Notes: generated from the letters alone by a model not told the origin. Positions 31,924-42,475 are shown, counted from the first letter of the stretch. The stretch: DNA of 43,853 nucleotides from Planctomycetaceae bacterium (GCA_024742875.1 JANSXP010000058.1:1-43853); one strand, 5' to 3'. Translations and numbers: made by a program.

Positions 31924-32943
31924 ATGAACAGACTTTTGATAACCGGCGGCTGCGGCTTTATTGGCTCCAACTTCATCCGCCTGCAACTGGCCGAATATAC
32001 CAATGTGCAGATCGCCAATGTCGATGTGCTTACGTATGCCGGCAATCCGGACAACCTGGCTGACGTGGCCGATGACCCCCGTTACAGCTTCCACCAGATC
32101 GACATCACCGACGAGGCCGCCATTCGTCAGTTGATGGAAGAGTTTCAGCCGGACGCCATCCTGAACTTCGCGGCGGAAAGTCACGTCGACCGCAGCATCC
32201 AGAACTCCTCGCCATTTGTGCAGACCAATATCACAGGCACACAGGTCCTGCTCGATGCGGCAAAACACTTTGGCATTGCCCGCTATCTGCAGGTCTCCAC
32301 GGACGAAGTTTACGGCAGTCTGGGCCCCACCGGCTATTTCACAGAAGAAACGCCGCTGGCGCCCAACAGCCCCTATTCCGCATCAAAGGCATCCGCCGAC
32401 CTGCTCGTGCGCAGCTATCACGAAACATTCAGCCTGCCAGCTGTCATCACCCGCTGCTCCAATAACTACGGCGCCTTTCAGTTCCCCGAAAAGCTGATTC
32501 CGCTGTTTGTCACCAACGCCATGAACGACATCGCCCTGCCGATTTACGGCAAAGGCGACAACGTCCGTGACTGGATTCATGTGCTGGACCACAGCCGCGG
32601 CATTGACGCGGCTCTGCGTCACGGCCAGGACGGCGAGGTTTACAACTTTGGTGGCGACAGCGAACGCACCAACATGGAACTGACCAGCGAACTGCTGCGA
32701 ATTCTGGATAAGCCTGCGTCTCTCATTCGACACGTGGAAGATCGCCTCGGACACGACCGCCGCTACGCCATTGACTTCTCCAAAGCCACGCGTGAGCTGG
32801 GCTGGACACCAGAGGTCACCTTTGAACAGGGATTGCAGGAAACGGTGGAGTGGTATCTGAGCCATCCGGTCTGGATCGAACGCATCAAGTCGGGCACCTA
32901 TCACCAGGCTCCCGCAGAGCGTGCGGCCGCCGTCACGGCATAG
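31924..32943 (+). CDS. rfbB: dTDP-glucose 4,6-dehydratase
   Basis: RfbB converts dTDP-glucose to dTDP-4-keto-6-deoxyglucose, precursor of rhamnose and other deoxysugars. The start ATG 31924 (MNRLLITGGCGFIGSNFI) gives 339 aa, the family length. Seen are the NAD-binding TGGCGFIGSN, DVLTYAGNPDNL, NFAAESHVDRSI, the catalytic STDEVYG and YSASKASAD (Tyr-x3-Lys), RCSNNYG and GDNVRDWIHVLDH. The upstream frame extension is not coding. It is followed 58 bp later by ugd in the same direction, forming a nucleotide-sugar operon. Confidence 0.95.
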   Translation: MNRLLITGGCGFIGSNFIRLQLAEYTNVQIANVDVLTYAGNPDNLADVADDPRYSFHQIDITDEAAIRQLMEEFQPDAILNFAAESHVDRSIQNSSPFVQTNITGTQVLLDAAKHFGIARYLQVSTDEVYGSLGPTGYFTEETPLAPNSPYSASKASADLLVRSYHETFSLPAVITRCSNNYGAFQFPEKLIPLFVTNAMNDIALPIYGKGDNVRDWIHVLDHSRGIDAALRHGQDGEVYNFGGDSERTNMELTSELLRILDKPASLIRHVEDRLGHDRRYAIDFSKATRELGWTPEVTFEQGLQETVEWYLSHPVWIERIKSGTYHQAPAERAAAVTA

Positions 32944-33001
32944 CTGCCCGAAAACAACACATTAAATTCGCATACAACCGTCAGAGCACAGGAAGAAAAC
33001 G

Positions 33002-34342
33002 ATGAAAGTCACAATGATTGGCACCGGCTATGTCGGCCTGGTTACAGGAACCTGTTTTTCAGACATTGGCAATGACGTCACCTGTCTGGACATTGATGAG
33101 GGAAAGATCCAGCGTCTGCGAGATGGCGAGATCCCCATCTGGGAACCGGGCCTGACAGACATGGTCGTCAAAAACCATGCGGCCGGCCGACTGAACTTCA
33201 GCACATCGTACGCCGACTGCATCCCCGGTGCCGACGCCGTCTTCATCGCCGTGGGAACACCGCAGGGAGACGACGGAGCCGCCAATCTCAACGGGCTGTG
33301 GGCCGTCTGCGATTCTCTGGCCCCTCACCTGACGGAAGACACTCTGGTCGTTGTCAAAAGCACGGTCCCTGTGGGCACCAATCGCAGGGTTCAGCAGCGT
33401 CTGGAAGAGCTCACCGGCCGCACCGTCAACGTCGCCAGCAATCCAGAGTTCCTGAAAGAGGGGGCCGCCATCAAAGACTTCACCCACCCCGATCGCGTTG
33501 TGGTGGGCATTGAAAACAAAGCCGCCGCAGAAACACTGCGAGCTCTGCATGCACCATTTCTGGATGAGGACCACCCGTTCCTCGTGATGGGACTGGAAAG
33601 TGCGGAGATGACCAAATATGTGTCCAACTGCATGCTGTCTACCAAGATCAGCTTCATCAACGAAATGGCCGACCTGTGCGAACTGGTGGATGCCGACATC
33701 AGCGAAGTGCGGCAGGGAATCGGGCACGATCAGCGTATCGGCTTTCAGTTTCTTGCTCCCGGCGTCGGGTACGGCGGCAGCTGCTTCCCGAAGGACGTTC
33801 GCGCTCTGGTCGCCATCGCCGAAGCCAACAGGATGCAGCCGCATCTGCTGCGATCGGTCGATAAAGTCAATGACAATCAGAAGGACGTGCTGTTCCAGAA
33901 GATCAGCAACTACTTCAACGGTGACCTGGCCGGCAAAACAATTGCCGTGTGGGGTCTGGCCTTCAAACCCAAAACGGACGACATCCGTGAAGCCCCCGCG
34001 CTGGTGCTGATCAATGCTCTTTTGGACGCCGGCGCCAATGTGCAGGCCAGCGATCCGGTCGCGCTGGAAAATGTGCGAGCCATCTACGGCGACAAGGTGG
34101 CGTTTTGCGAGTGCCCCTACGAAGCCGTGGACGGAGCTGACGCTTTGGCCATCGTGACCGAATGGGACGACTTCAAGACGGCCGAGTTTGACCGTCTGCG
34201 AATCCTGATGGCCAATCCGGCCATCTTTGACGGCCGCAACATTTTCTCGGGAGACCAGGTGAAAAGCGAAGGCTTTGACTACGCCGGCATTGGCGTGGCC
34301 ACTATCACTCGTCAACTCAGCGAACAGCCAGCGGCCGTCTGA
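33002..34342 (+). CDS. ugd: UDP-glucose 6-dehydrogenase
   Basis: Ugd oxidises UDP-glucose twice to UDP-glucuronate, a precursor of acidic polysaccharides. ATG 33002 with AGGAAG upstream gives 446 aa. Seen are the Rossmann [40 protein letters not shown], the catalytic Cys in [16 protein letters not shown], and [16 protein letters not shown]. It is probably co-transcribed with rfbB. Together with the GT4 gene and the sugar transferase at 39057 it indicates extracellular polysaccharide synthesis. Confidence 0.96.
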   Translation: MKVTMIGTGYVGLVTGTCFSDIGNDVTCLDIDEGKIQRLRDGEIPIWEPGLTDMVVKNHAAGRLNFSTSYADCIPGADAVFIAVGTPQGDDGAANLNGLWAVCDSLAPHLTEDTLVVVKSTVPVGTNRRVQQRLEELTGRTVNVASNPEFLKEGAAIKDFTHPDRVVVGIENKAAAETLRALHAPFLDEDHPFLVMGLESAEMTKYVSNCMLSTKISFINEMADLCELVDADISEVRQGIGHDQRIGFQFLAPGVGYGGSCFPKDVRALVAIAEANRMQPHLLRSVDKVNDNQKDVLFQKISNYFNGDLAGKTIAVWGLAFKPKTDDIREAPALVLINALLDAGANVQASDPVALENVRAIYGDKVAFCECPYEAVDGADALAIVTEWDDFKTAEFDRLRILMANPAIFDGRNIFSGDQVKSEGFDYAGIGVATITRQLSEQPAAV

Positions 34343-34374
34343 CGACTCTTCGGATTCCCACTGGCCTGCCACAA

Positions 34375-34429
34375 CCAGCTTTGGAAGACTGCACTAGCCG
34401 GACCCGCTGTTTGTCTCTTCCAAAGCTGG
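34375..34429. repeat. Perfect 14-bp inverted repeat after ugd
   Basis: CCAGCTTTGGAAGA (34375-34388) is perfectly complementary to TCTTCCAAAGCTGG (34416-34429), with a 27-nt loop. There is no T run behind it. It could be a transcription-end hairpin, a processed structure or the remnant of a small mobile element. It lies 32 bp after the ugd stop. Confidence 0.7.
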
Positions 34430-34454
34430 CCCCCCCAGCCTGACCGCCAGCAGG

Positions 34455-34475
34455 CACCGCCCTGGGCGGTGTTTG
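34455..34475 (+). terminator. Possible terminator hairpin downstream of ugd
   Basis: CACCGCC (34455-34461) and GGCGGTG (34465-34471) form a 7-bp stem with a 3-base loop followed by TTTG. The T run is short, so termination is only likely. The same stem could also serve the convergent sigma-factor gene. Confidence 0.5.
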
Positions 34476-34590
34476 TCTGGCGTCCCAGTCTCGGTCCCGC
34501 TGTCCGCTGTCTGCTTTCGGCGGATCGGTGGAGCTGCTCCTCAGGCGGTTTTCCGAAAGTCCGCACGGGCCGCACGGGCCGTAAAGAGCG

Positions 34591-35223
34591 CTAGCCCAGC
34601 GACTCATCGTCCGTGCCCAAAGCCTGCCGCAGGCGGCGAATCGCCCTCAGGTACCGCATGCCGGCTGCAGGTGCGGACAGTCCCAGGATCTCGGCCACCT
34701 CACTGTTGCCCAGATGCTCGAAGTGCCGCATCATGATCAGTTCCCGATCGTCATCGGGCAGGTCATTGACCGCCAGCAGAAAGCGTTCCTCCATTTCCCG
34801 ACGCACGGTCGACGCAGCCGGCGTCAGCTCTGCGTCCTTCAACACAGAGGCGAGGTCGGCGGCCGAGCGATCATCGTTGCCCAGACTCACCACGTGCTGC
34901 TCTCGGTCCACACTCCGCCGCTGGGCGGTGCGGTGACGTCGATGCATGTCAATGATGCGGTCTTTGGCCAGCTGTCGCAGCCACAGATGAAACGGCATCG
35001 ACGGCTCAGAAATGTAATCCTCCAGCCGACGACTGGCTTCAAACATGACATCCTGCACGACATCACTGGCATCCACACGGCGTGCGATCGCGTTGTCCAG
35101 ACGCATCTGGATCAAACGACGCACCGCCTGACGATGACGGTCCATCAGACCGTTGACCGCATTCGAATCGCCGTCCTTAATCTTCTGCAGGAACTGCTGC
35201 GTCTTGTCGCCTTCCGGCCACAT
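34591..35223 (-). CDS. RNA polymerase sigma factor, sigma-70/ECF family (planctomycete type)
   Basis: The protein has 210 residues from ATG 35223 (MWPEGDKTQQFLQKI); a GTG at 35259 is possible. Region 2 is seen as RRVDASDVVQDVMFEASRRLEDY and HLWLRQLAKDRIIDMHRRH. Region 4 is DLPDDDRELIMMRHFEHLGNSEVAEILGLSAPAAGMRYLRAIRRL, a helix-turn-helix for -35 recognition. There is no adjacent anti-sigma factor. This group of sigma factors is greatly expanded in planctomycetes. It is convergent with ugd. Confidence 0.92.
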   Translation of the reverse strand: MWPEGDKTQQFLQKIKDGDSNAVNGLMDRHRQAVRRLIQMRLDNAIARRVDASDVVQDVMFEASRRLEDYISEPSMPFHLWLRQLAKDRIIDMHRRHRTAQRRSVDREQHVVSLGNDDRSAADLASVLKDAELTPAASTVRREMEERFLLAVNDLPDDDRELIMMRHFEHLGNSEVAEILGLSAPAAGMRYLRAIRRLRQALGTDDESLG

Positions 35224-35378
35224 AACCGATCTTTCGCTGAGGGAACTCAAAACGTTCACTTAACTATAGACCGATCCCGCAGAATTGCGAACCGCAGATC
35301 ATCCGATCAGTCGGTTCGCATCGTGACACGCCGATAAACGACAGCCTGAGCCGATTCCGCTTATTTGGCTGCGGGGAA

Positions 35379-37862
35379 TTACTCCGCACCGCTGGCCGTC
35401 AGCGTTCCACCGTCCGGAGTGCTCTGGCGTTTGTCCTGCCCGAGCAGTCGCTGCGCTTCTTTGAGCACAAAATCGGGATCCATAAACGGCTCGTAGCTGA
35501 TGTCCTGCCAGCGAATGCGGCCATTGCCATCCACCACGAACGTGCCGTGCAGTGTCAGGTCTTCAAAGTCGTCATAGCACCGCCACGCTTTGAAGGTTTC
35601 CAGACCGGCATCTGAGACCAGCGGGAAGGCGAACTTCTCGTCCAGATCTTTATACGCCATGTGCAGCACCTTCTGCTTGTCCGTGCTGACGGCCACGATG
35701 TCGAAACCGGCCTGCTTAAACTCTTCTGCTTTCGGAGCGAACTTCTGCAACTGCTCGGCACAGTGCAGACAACCGGCCCCCAGATAGAAAATCACGACCA
35801 CAGGACGACCACGATAATCCGACAGCGATCGCGTCCTGCCCTCAGTATCCGCCAGTGACCAGTCCTGTGCCATCTGTGGCTGCCAGCGAAACGGCCCCAG
35901 TGTGTCCAGCGGTGGGCGACCACCCAAATCGTCAGCCAGCACTTCTTCCTGCTTCCAGTCAGTCGGCAGCTCCAGAGCCTTGGCGATGTCTGTCAAACGT
36001 GCAAAGGCAGGCACGTCCAGATCAATTGTGGAAGACTGACCCCGCAGCGTCTCAAACGCCTTGCGGGCTTCGTCCTTCTGACCGGCGGCAAACAACACTT
36101 CCACCTGAGCGGCCAGTGGTCGCACTTCGTTGCGATTGGTGCTCACGTGAGCGTTGATGCGTTTTACAGCTTCGTCTTTCTGCCCGGCCGCCAGCATCCA
36201 CAGCACCTGCTCTTCCACGGGCACACTGCCCGACTTTTTGAACAGCGCCAGAGCTTCCTCATACTTCTTCTCGTGGATCAGAAGGCGACCGTCAATCTCC
36301 TGCACGGCCTTTTCCAGATCGCGGATCTTTGTGCGGAATTTGCCTTCCGCCGTGCCGCGTGCCTTCTTACTGTCTTTGTCGTTCTTCTTCTCTTTGCGAG
36401 CTTTCGCCTCCGCTTCGTCACCCGCCTTTTTCTGCTCCGCCTTCTGCTCGTCCAGCTTTGCCTGCAGTTCGTCCCGCATTTTCTTTGCCTGATCCAGCCG
36501 CCCGGACGACGCATAAGCGCTGGCCACATAGCGGTTGGTCTTCAGGTCTTCGCTCGCATCGCCCGTTGGCTGCAGATAGGGCGTCTTTGAAAAAGCAATC
36601 AACTCGTCATGGAGCTGATACGTTCGCAGCACATCCTGCAGACGCTGACGGCCGTATTTAAAGCTGCCGTACTTTTTGATGGTGTTGTATTTGGGGTGCC
36701 GCGGCATCTCCGTCATGTTGCACGCCAGATCCACCGCATCGTGCACCCGACCAATGTGCACCAGATTGCGGATGCACCACTCATTGTTATGAGCAAAGTT
36801 GTGGATCTGATCGGGCAGCACCTGATCCCGCATCATGTGAGCGTGATCCACCCGCGCCGAAGCCTCCTGCTGATAAACGGCATTGTGATACCGTTTCAGG
36901 CGAGAGTAGATATGCCCCGGCATGTGCCACATATGGGCAATGCCAGGGGCCGACATGCCGCAGCGAGCCGCTGACTCCAGCGCGTTCTCTGCTTTTTTCG
37001 TGTCCCACAGATGGATGCGATAATGATGCGCCGGATGAAACGGAGCGGCCTCCAGAATGTCCTGCAGCATCGAGTCCACGGACGTGTAGCTGCGCATCTT
37101 CAGGCCATCCCGTCGGGCCGACCACAGAAACTCACACATAAACGCCTTCGCTTCCAAATCGTCCGGGTGGTCAATCAGGATGCTGTCCAGAGCAGAAATG
37201 TACTTCTCGGCACGCTTCTGTTTGTCTTCCGACTTGTCCGTCTTCGCGTTGATGTAGTCGCTGAACGCCTTGATGTACGCCTGCTCGCGGGAGCTGACAT
37301 TCTTACTGCGATCACTGGCCTCTTTGATAAAGCCCTTCGCCCGATCCACGTTACGACGGTTGGACATGGCCATGCCCCAATACGCCATCGCGCAGTCCGG
37401 ATCCAGCATCGCACACTGACGAAAGGAACGCTCCGACTCAAAATACCAAAAGCCGTGCAGCTGCGCGACGCCCTGAAGAAAGAAGGCGCGGGCCTGGTCA
37501 TTCTCCGTCGTGATATCAAATTCGACCTGCCCCACGCCATCCATCAGATACGCCGCCTGGCGAGGTCCCTCATTAAAGATCTCTCCATGCAGCGAGTGTC
37601 CTTCGAGTGGATCCGCGTCTTTCGCGTCTGCGTTTTTTGCGTCCGGATCTTTGGCGTCTGCCTCTTTCGCAGCGGCGGCATCGGCCTGACTCGTGTCCAC
37701 CGGCTTTGTGTCGGCCGGCTTTGCGTCCACCGGCTTCGTAGTCTCAGTCTTTGGGGCGTCGGCCTTCTGGGCGTCGGCCTTGTCCTGTGCCAAAGTCGCA
37801 GAAGCTGTCAGCGTGGAACACAGCAGAACGAAAGGGAACCAGCGATTGACGAGTTGTCGCAT
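35379..37862 (-). CDS. Secreted TPR-like protein with C-terminal redoxin (AhpC/TSA-type) domain
   Basis: The protein has 827 residues. MRQLVNRWFPFVLLCSTLTASATLA is a signal peptide. Residues about 26-88 are a low-complexity linker of A/D/K/P repeats (KPVDAKPADTKPVD, KDPDAKNADAKDADP). Residues about 105-640 are helical repeats (AMLDPDCAMAYWGMAMSNRR) including His-rich segments (APFHPAHHYRIHLWD, HMWHMPGHIYSRLKRYH) and a Lys/Glu coiled coil. Residues about 660-805 are a thioredoxin-fold domain (DWSLADTEGRTRSLSDYRGRPVVVIFYLGAGCLHC) with a CLHC motif, and HGTFVVDGNGRIRWQ. It is probably an extracytoplasmic thiol-redox scaffold. Confidence 0.88.
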   Translation of the reverse strand: MRQLVNRWFPFVLLCSTLTASATLAQDKADAQKADAPKTETTKPVDAKPADTKPVDTSQADAAAAKEADAKDPDAKNADAKDADPLEGHSLHGEIFNEGPRQAAYLMDGVGQVEFDITTENDQARAFFLQGVAQLHGFWYFESERSFRQCAMLDPDCAMAYWGMAMSNRRNVDRAKGFIKEASDRSKNVSSREQAYIKAFSDYINAKTDKSEDKQKRAEKYISALDSILIDHPDDLEAKAFMCEFLWSARRDGLKMRSYTSVDSMLQDILEAAPFHPAHHYRIHLWDTKKAENALESAARCGMSAPGIAHMWHMPGHIYSRLKRYHNAVYQQEASARVDHAHMMRDQVLPDQIHNFAHNNEWCIRNLVHIGRVHDAVDLACNMTEMPRHPKYNTIKKYGSFKYGRQRLQDVLRTYQLHDELIAFSKTPYLQPTGDASEDLKTNRYVASAYASSGRLDQAKKMRDELQAKLDEQKAEQKKAGDEAEAKARKEKKNDKDSKKARGTAEGKFRTKIRDLEKAVQEIDGRLLIHEKKYEEALALFKKSGSVPVEEQVLWMLAAGQKDEAVKRINAHVSTNRNEVRPLAAQVEVLFAAGQKDEARKAFETLRGQSSTIDLDVPAFARLTDIAKALELPTDWKQEEVLADDLGGRPPLDTLGPFRWQPQMAQDWSLADTEGRTRSLSDYRGRPVVVIFYLGAGCLHCAEQLQKFAPKAEEFKQAGFDIVAVSTDKQKVLHMAYKDLDEKFAFPLVSDAGLETFKAWRCYDDFEDLTLHGTFVVDGNGRIRWQDISYEPFMDPDFVLKEAQRLLGQDKRQSTPDGGTLTASGAE

Positions 37863-38147
37863 TGGAAGAAGCTCTACCTGAAGGAGGGAACGTTTTCACG
37901 TCGAAGAGGAAGGAGGACTTCCGAGCCAGTGATTTTCACGACAAACACCATGCCCAAGGCACAGCATTCGTCCGGCCCGAAAATGATCGCCTGCCGTATT
38001 TTGCCCACTGAAAAACGTTTGAACAAGCATTGATTGGCAAACCAGTGGGTTCTTTCACGGAAGTCGACCGGCCAATTGGATCTCTCCCCGCCGAACGCTA
38101 CCCTGCCACCTCCAACTCGCCCGACCCACATAATCCACGCCAGTTTC

Positions 38148-38963
<816 letters not shown>

Positions 38964-39056
38964 CCAGCGACGGCTCTCCACCGCAAAGATCACCACGGCA
39001 AAGGGCACGCGTCGTCATCTCGTGAAGCAGACGACGGCCCCACCGCCCGCATCGTT

Positions 39057-39908
39057 TTACAAAGCGCCAAAGCCTGTCAGCATCACGCGACCTGTGCGGA
39101 GCATGATCTTCACGTCATTCCACACCGAGCAGTTCCGCAGGTACATCAGGTCAAACGCCAGCTTGCGCCGATAGCTGTCCAGGTCGTTCGCATACCCCGC
39201 CTCGATCTGCGCGATCCCCGTCAGTCCCGGTTTCAGCCGCAGCCGCTCGGCATAATCAGGGAACTTCTTCGTGAGATCTTCCATATAGTCGATGCACTCC
39301 GGTCGCGGTCCCACCATGGACATCTCGCCCCTCAGCACGTTAATCAGCTGAGGCAGTTCATCAATTCTCGTTCGCCTCAGAAAACGCCCCACACGAAACA
39401 CGCGATCGTCATCCTTCTTCGCGGTGCGCGGCCCGTCACCGTCGGCCGCCACATGCATCGTCCGCAGCTTATAGATCACAAACGGGCGTCCGAAGTTGGC
39501 ATTCTTCCGCCGACACACCCGCACGGCACTTCGTCCGGAGCGGTCATACCGTCGCCGATTCAACCCCACACGCACCTGACGAAAGATCACCGGACCGGCA
39601 GACGTCGACTTAATGGCAACCGCTGCAATCGCCATAATCGGCAGCGCGGCAATCAACAGCATCGCCGCCACAGCAATATCCACACCCCGCTTCGCCCATC
39701 GTGTGGCCCAGGGCAACCCGCCATCCTGAAGACGCACACGCTCGTCGCTCAACTGAACCAGCCAGGCCGGTGGTGTCAGCTGCGGGGCCTCATCCAGCAC
39801 ATCAGGTCCCCGCTCCCCTCCCTCGGCACCCTCCGCAGGAATCGCAGCATCACTGCTGTGGACGGCAGCTTCCGGGCTCAAAACAGGCGGCGCAATCACG
39901 GTCGGCAT
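39057..39908 (-). CDS. Bacterial sugar transferase (polyprenyl-phosphate glycosyl-1-phosphate transferase)
   Basis: The protein has 283 residues from ATG 39908 (MPTVIAPPVLSPEAA). A Pro/Glu-rich N-terminal part is followed by a single hydrophobic segment (GVDIAVAAMLLIAALPIMAIAAVAI). The catalytic domain follows (PF02397): GPVIFRQVRVGLN, FVIYKLRTMH, RRTRIDELPQLINVLRGEMSMVGPRPE, LRLKPGLTGIAQI. It would start an exopolysaccharide or O-unit by moving a sugar-1-phosphate onto undecaprenyl phosphate. It is a short, single-helix, WcaJ-C-terminus-like form. It fits functionally with rfbB, ugd and the GT4 gene, 5-8 kb away. Confidence 0.92.
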   Translation of the reverse strand: MPTVIAPPVLSPEAAVHSSDAAIPAEGAEGGERGPDVLDEAPQLTPPAWLVQLSDERVRLQDGGLPWATRWAKRGVDIAVAAMLLIAALPIMAIAAVAIKSTSAGPVIFRQVRVGLNRRRYDRSGRSAVRVCRRKNANFGRPFVIYKLRTMHVAADGDGPRTAKKDDDRVFRVGRFLRRTRIDELPQLINVLRGEMSMVGPRPECIDYMEDLTKKFPDYAERLRLKPGLTGIAQIEAGYANDLDSYRRKLAFDLMYLRNCSVWNDVKIMLRTGRVMLTGFGAL

Positions 39909-40045
39909 CTTGGTTTCCAGCGTAGAATTCGGTTTCCGAACCGTATCACACCCCTGCCCACCGACCCCAACCCCGCCCATTTCCGCCGCATTCCCGCCAT
40001 AGCTTTTCCTCAACCAACCCTCACAACCGGCCGGCCGGGACGCCC

Positions 40046-40257
40046 CGGCGGGCGGTGGCGTGGATCATCGAGGCTGCGGGCAATGTCCAGCCGCCGAGCG
40101 TTCGCGTTGCTCACGACGACAAACAGCAGGCCACCGCGCTTTACGCTGGTCGGGATAAACCGGCGGGCGGTGGCGTGGAGAGGCCAGGCTGCAAACCACG
40201 TCCAGCCGCCTAAGCGTTCGCGTTGCTCACGACGACAAACAGCAGGCCACCGCGCTT
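40046..40257. repeat. Direct repeat pair, 97 bp units, period 115 bp
   Basis: Unit 1 is 40046-40142 and unit 2 is 40161-40257. Both begin CGGCGGGCGGTGGCGTGGA and end in an identical stretch of over 40 bp containing GCGTTCGCGTTGCTCACG and AACAGCAGGCCACCGCGCTT. The middle parts are less similar. The units fill most of the 453-bp space between the sugar transferase and trhO-rlu genes (39909-40361), which holds no supported gene. A short related piece (TTCGCGTTG) lies near 40302. Confidence 0.9.
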
Positions 40258-40361
40258 CCGACTTTCCGGGGTGGGCCTGGCGGGATTGGGCGTGGCGGTC
40301 GGCGTTCGCGTTGTCCAGCGCAACGTCGGAAACGCAGCTTGCTGAGCGAACCTCAGCAGCG

Positions 40362-42239
40362 TCAATCCTGCGTTGCTTCGCTCTTTGCCCAGTCCGGTTC
40401 TGCCACGCGGAAGACGCGGCGTTCTCCGTCCAGATCGTGCAGAGCAATTTCCAGAGCGTGCAGGCACATCGGCCGTTCGTCCGTATCGAGCGTGCGATTA
40501 CTGCCCGTCTGACCATCCGGAAGATAAGCCGGGTCACCCACAATGGGCAGCCCCAGATGCCACAGGTGCAGTCGGATCTGATTGGTGCGCCCGGTTTTGG
40601 GAACCACTCGCAGCAACGTGGTGCCATTGGTAAACGATCTGATGGTCTCAAACTCCGTCACCGCCTCCTGACCATTCTCGTCGATCAGCCGCAGTCCGTT
40701 CTCTCCCGCCTCTTTGGCAATCCGTGCCTCGCAGGTGAAAGTTTCCTCGCTCACGGTTCCCTGAACACGGGCCAGATACACCTTGCTGACGACCCGCTGC
40801 TCAAACTGCGGCTGCACCACGCGGGCCACTTTCTTTTTGCGGCACAGCACCAGCACGCCCGAGGTGTTGGCATCCAGGCGATGCACGAGCAATGGGTGCT
40901 CCGGAAAATAGATTTGCTGCAGCATGTACTGCAGCGTGTTGCGATTAAAACGGCCCGAGGGATGCAGTGGCAGCGGAGCCGGTTTGTTGACCACCACAAA
41001 CTGATCATCGTCATGCACGATCTCGACGGACCCGCTGACGTCAGGCTCTGTGGTGCCCGGCTGCAAATGCTCAAAGCGTTCGCCCCCGCGAACCACGCGA
41101 TCAACCGACAGCGGCAGGCTTTCCACTTCACTTTTTCGCTTACGCTTACGACGCCCGTAGCGGGCGCCCGGCACAACTTCCGACGCCTCGATCTTGCGTC
41201 GCCACTCTTCAGTGGGCACCTGAGGATGCCAGGACGACAGAAATTCGAGCAGCGTCTGGCCATCAAACCGCGCTGGCACATTCAGCGGGCGTTTATTGAA
41301 GTACGGCTCGCTGCCGGGCAGCGGATTGACGACATCCTGCAGCAACGCGTTTTTTCTCGCCACCCGCTCGGCAATCATCTCCACCGGCTCTCGGTAACAG
41401 CGAGGACACGACACCCCGGCAACATACTGGCTCGACTCCTGCTCTTCCGGCGTCACCACCTCCTGACAGACATAGCACTGCGTGTGCGCTGTCTCCTGAA
41501 GCTGCGGATCCACGGCCACCCGCTGATCAAACACAAAGCAGTCGCCGTCGTAAAAATCGCCGCCGCATTCTTCGAAGTATTTCAGAATGCCGCCTTCCAG
41601 CTGATACACCTGCTCAAAGCCCGCCTGCTCCATAAACGGGCCCGCCTTCTCGCAGCGAATCCCTCCCGTGCAGAACATCACGACGGGTTCCTGCTTCATC
41701 GACTCCGGCAGCTGCTCCACGGCGCTGGGAAAATCGCGGAAGTTGTCGATACCCGGATTGATCGCGTTGGCAAACGTGCCCACTTCAATCTCGTATTCGT
41801 TACGGGTGTCCAGCAGGTGGACCGGACGACCCTCCTTCAGCCATTTGTGCAACTGCTGCGCGGGCATCTTGGGCGACGACTTCTTCAGCGGATCGACCGA
41901 CTCAATCCCAAACGCAATGATCTCTTCCTTGATCTTGATGAGCATGCGGTTGAACGGCTGATAGTCGTTGAGGCTCTCCTTCACCTGCAGATCGGAAAAC
42001 TCGGGCTGCGATCGCAGATACTCGACGAAGGCATCGATGCCCGCCCGATCTGACGCCAGAAACAGGTTCACCCCCTCGGGACTGAGCAGAATGGTGCCGC
42101 GCAGTTTCAGCTGGGCCGTAATCTCGCGCAGACTTTGGCGTCGCTGCTCAAGATCATCCAATGCCACAAACTTGTAAGCGGCAATGTTGACGATGGAACC
42201 GGCAGAACCAGCGGGCAAATCAGTTTCGCAGCGAGACAT
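40362..42239 (-). CDS. Fusion of tRNA uridine(34) hydroxylase TrhO (rhodanese-like) and RluA-family pseudouridine synthase
   Basis: The protein has 625 residues from ATG 42239. Residues about 15-275 match TrhO/YceA: AAYKFVALDDLEQRRQSL, GTILLSPEGVNLFLAS, LLDTRNEYEIEVGTFANAINP, and the rhodanese loop MFCTGGIRCEKAGPFM with the catalytic Cys. A Cys-rich piece follows (CYVCQEVVTPEEQES, CPRCYREP), suggesting a zinc site. After a basic linker (YGRRKRKRKS) residues about 395-625 form the pseudouridine synthase: HRLDANTSGVLVL with the catalytic Asp, KTGRTNQIRLHLWHLG and IVGDPAYL. Both halves modify RNA uridines, so the chain may act on tRNA twice or couple tRNA and rRNA modification. Confidence 0.93.
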   Translation of the reverse strand: MSRCETDLPAGSAGSIVNIAAYKFVALDDLEQRRQSLREITAQLKLRGTILLSPEGVNLFLASDRAGIDAFVEYLRSQPEFSDLQVKESLNDYQPFNRMLIKIKEEIIAFGIESVDPLKKSSPKMPAQQLHKWLKEGRPVHLLDTRNEYEIEVGTFANAINPGIDNFRDFPSAVEQLPESMKQEPVVMFCTGGIRCEKAGPFMEQAGFEQVYQLEGGILKYFEECGGDFYDGDCFVFDQRVAVDPQLQETAHTQCYVCQEVVTPEEQESSQYVAGVSCPRCYREPVEMIAERVARKNALLQDVVNPLPGSEPYFNKRPLNVPARFDGQTLLEFLSSWHPQVPTEEWRRKIEASEVVPGARYGRRKRKRKSEVESLPLSVDRVVRGGERFEHLQPGTTEPDVSGSVEIVHDDDQFVVVNKPAPLPLHPSGRFNRNTLQYMLQQIYFPEHPLLVHRLDANTSGVLVLCRKKKVARVVQPQFEQRVVSKVYLARVQGTVSEETFTCEARIAKEAGENGLRLIDENGQEAVTEFETIRSFTNGTTLLRVVPKTGRTNQIRLHLWHLGLPIVGDPAYLPDGQTGSNRTLDTDERPMCLHALEIALHDLDGERRVFRVAEPDWAKSEATQD

Positions 42240-42475
42240 AGCTGAGCAGCATCAAACAGAGCACTGAGGACATCAAAGGCCGCCGGCCATCAATCGGGGC
42301 CGAGCGGGGGCAACATTCTAAAAGGACCATCGGCCACACCAATGTCTCATTGCCACTCTGCCGACAATTCCTCGCAAAAAGGCGGGCGATGTGCCCCCTT
42401 GACACACGACGACACGGCTGCGGGCAGCAAGTGCACACCCCGATGCGCCACTCGGCCAGCACAGACGGCACCTGC

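Noticed and set aside
39453-42053. An 866-codon open frame on the + strand over the sugar transferase and trhO fusion
   Set aside because: Covers two real genes and an intergenic repeat in antisense; His/Arg/Leu-rich shadow of third-position GC bias.
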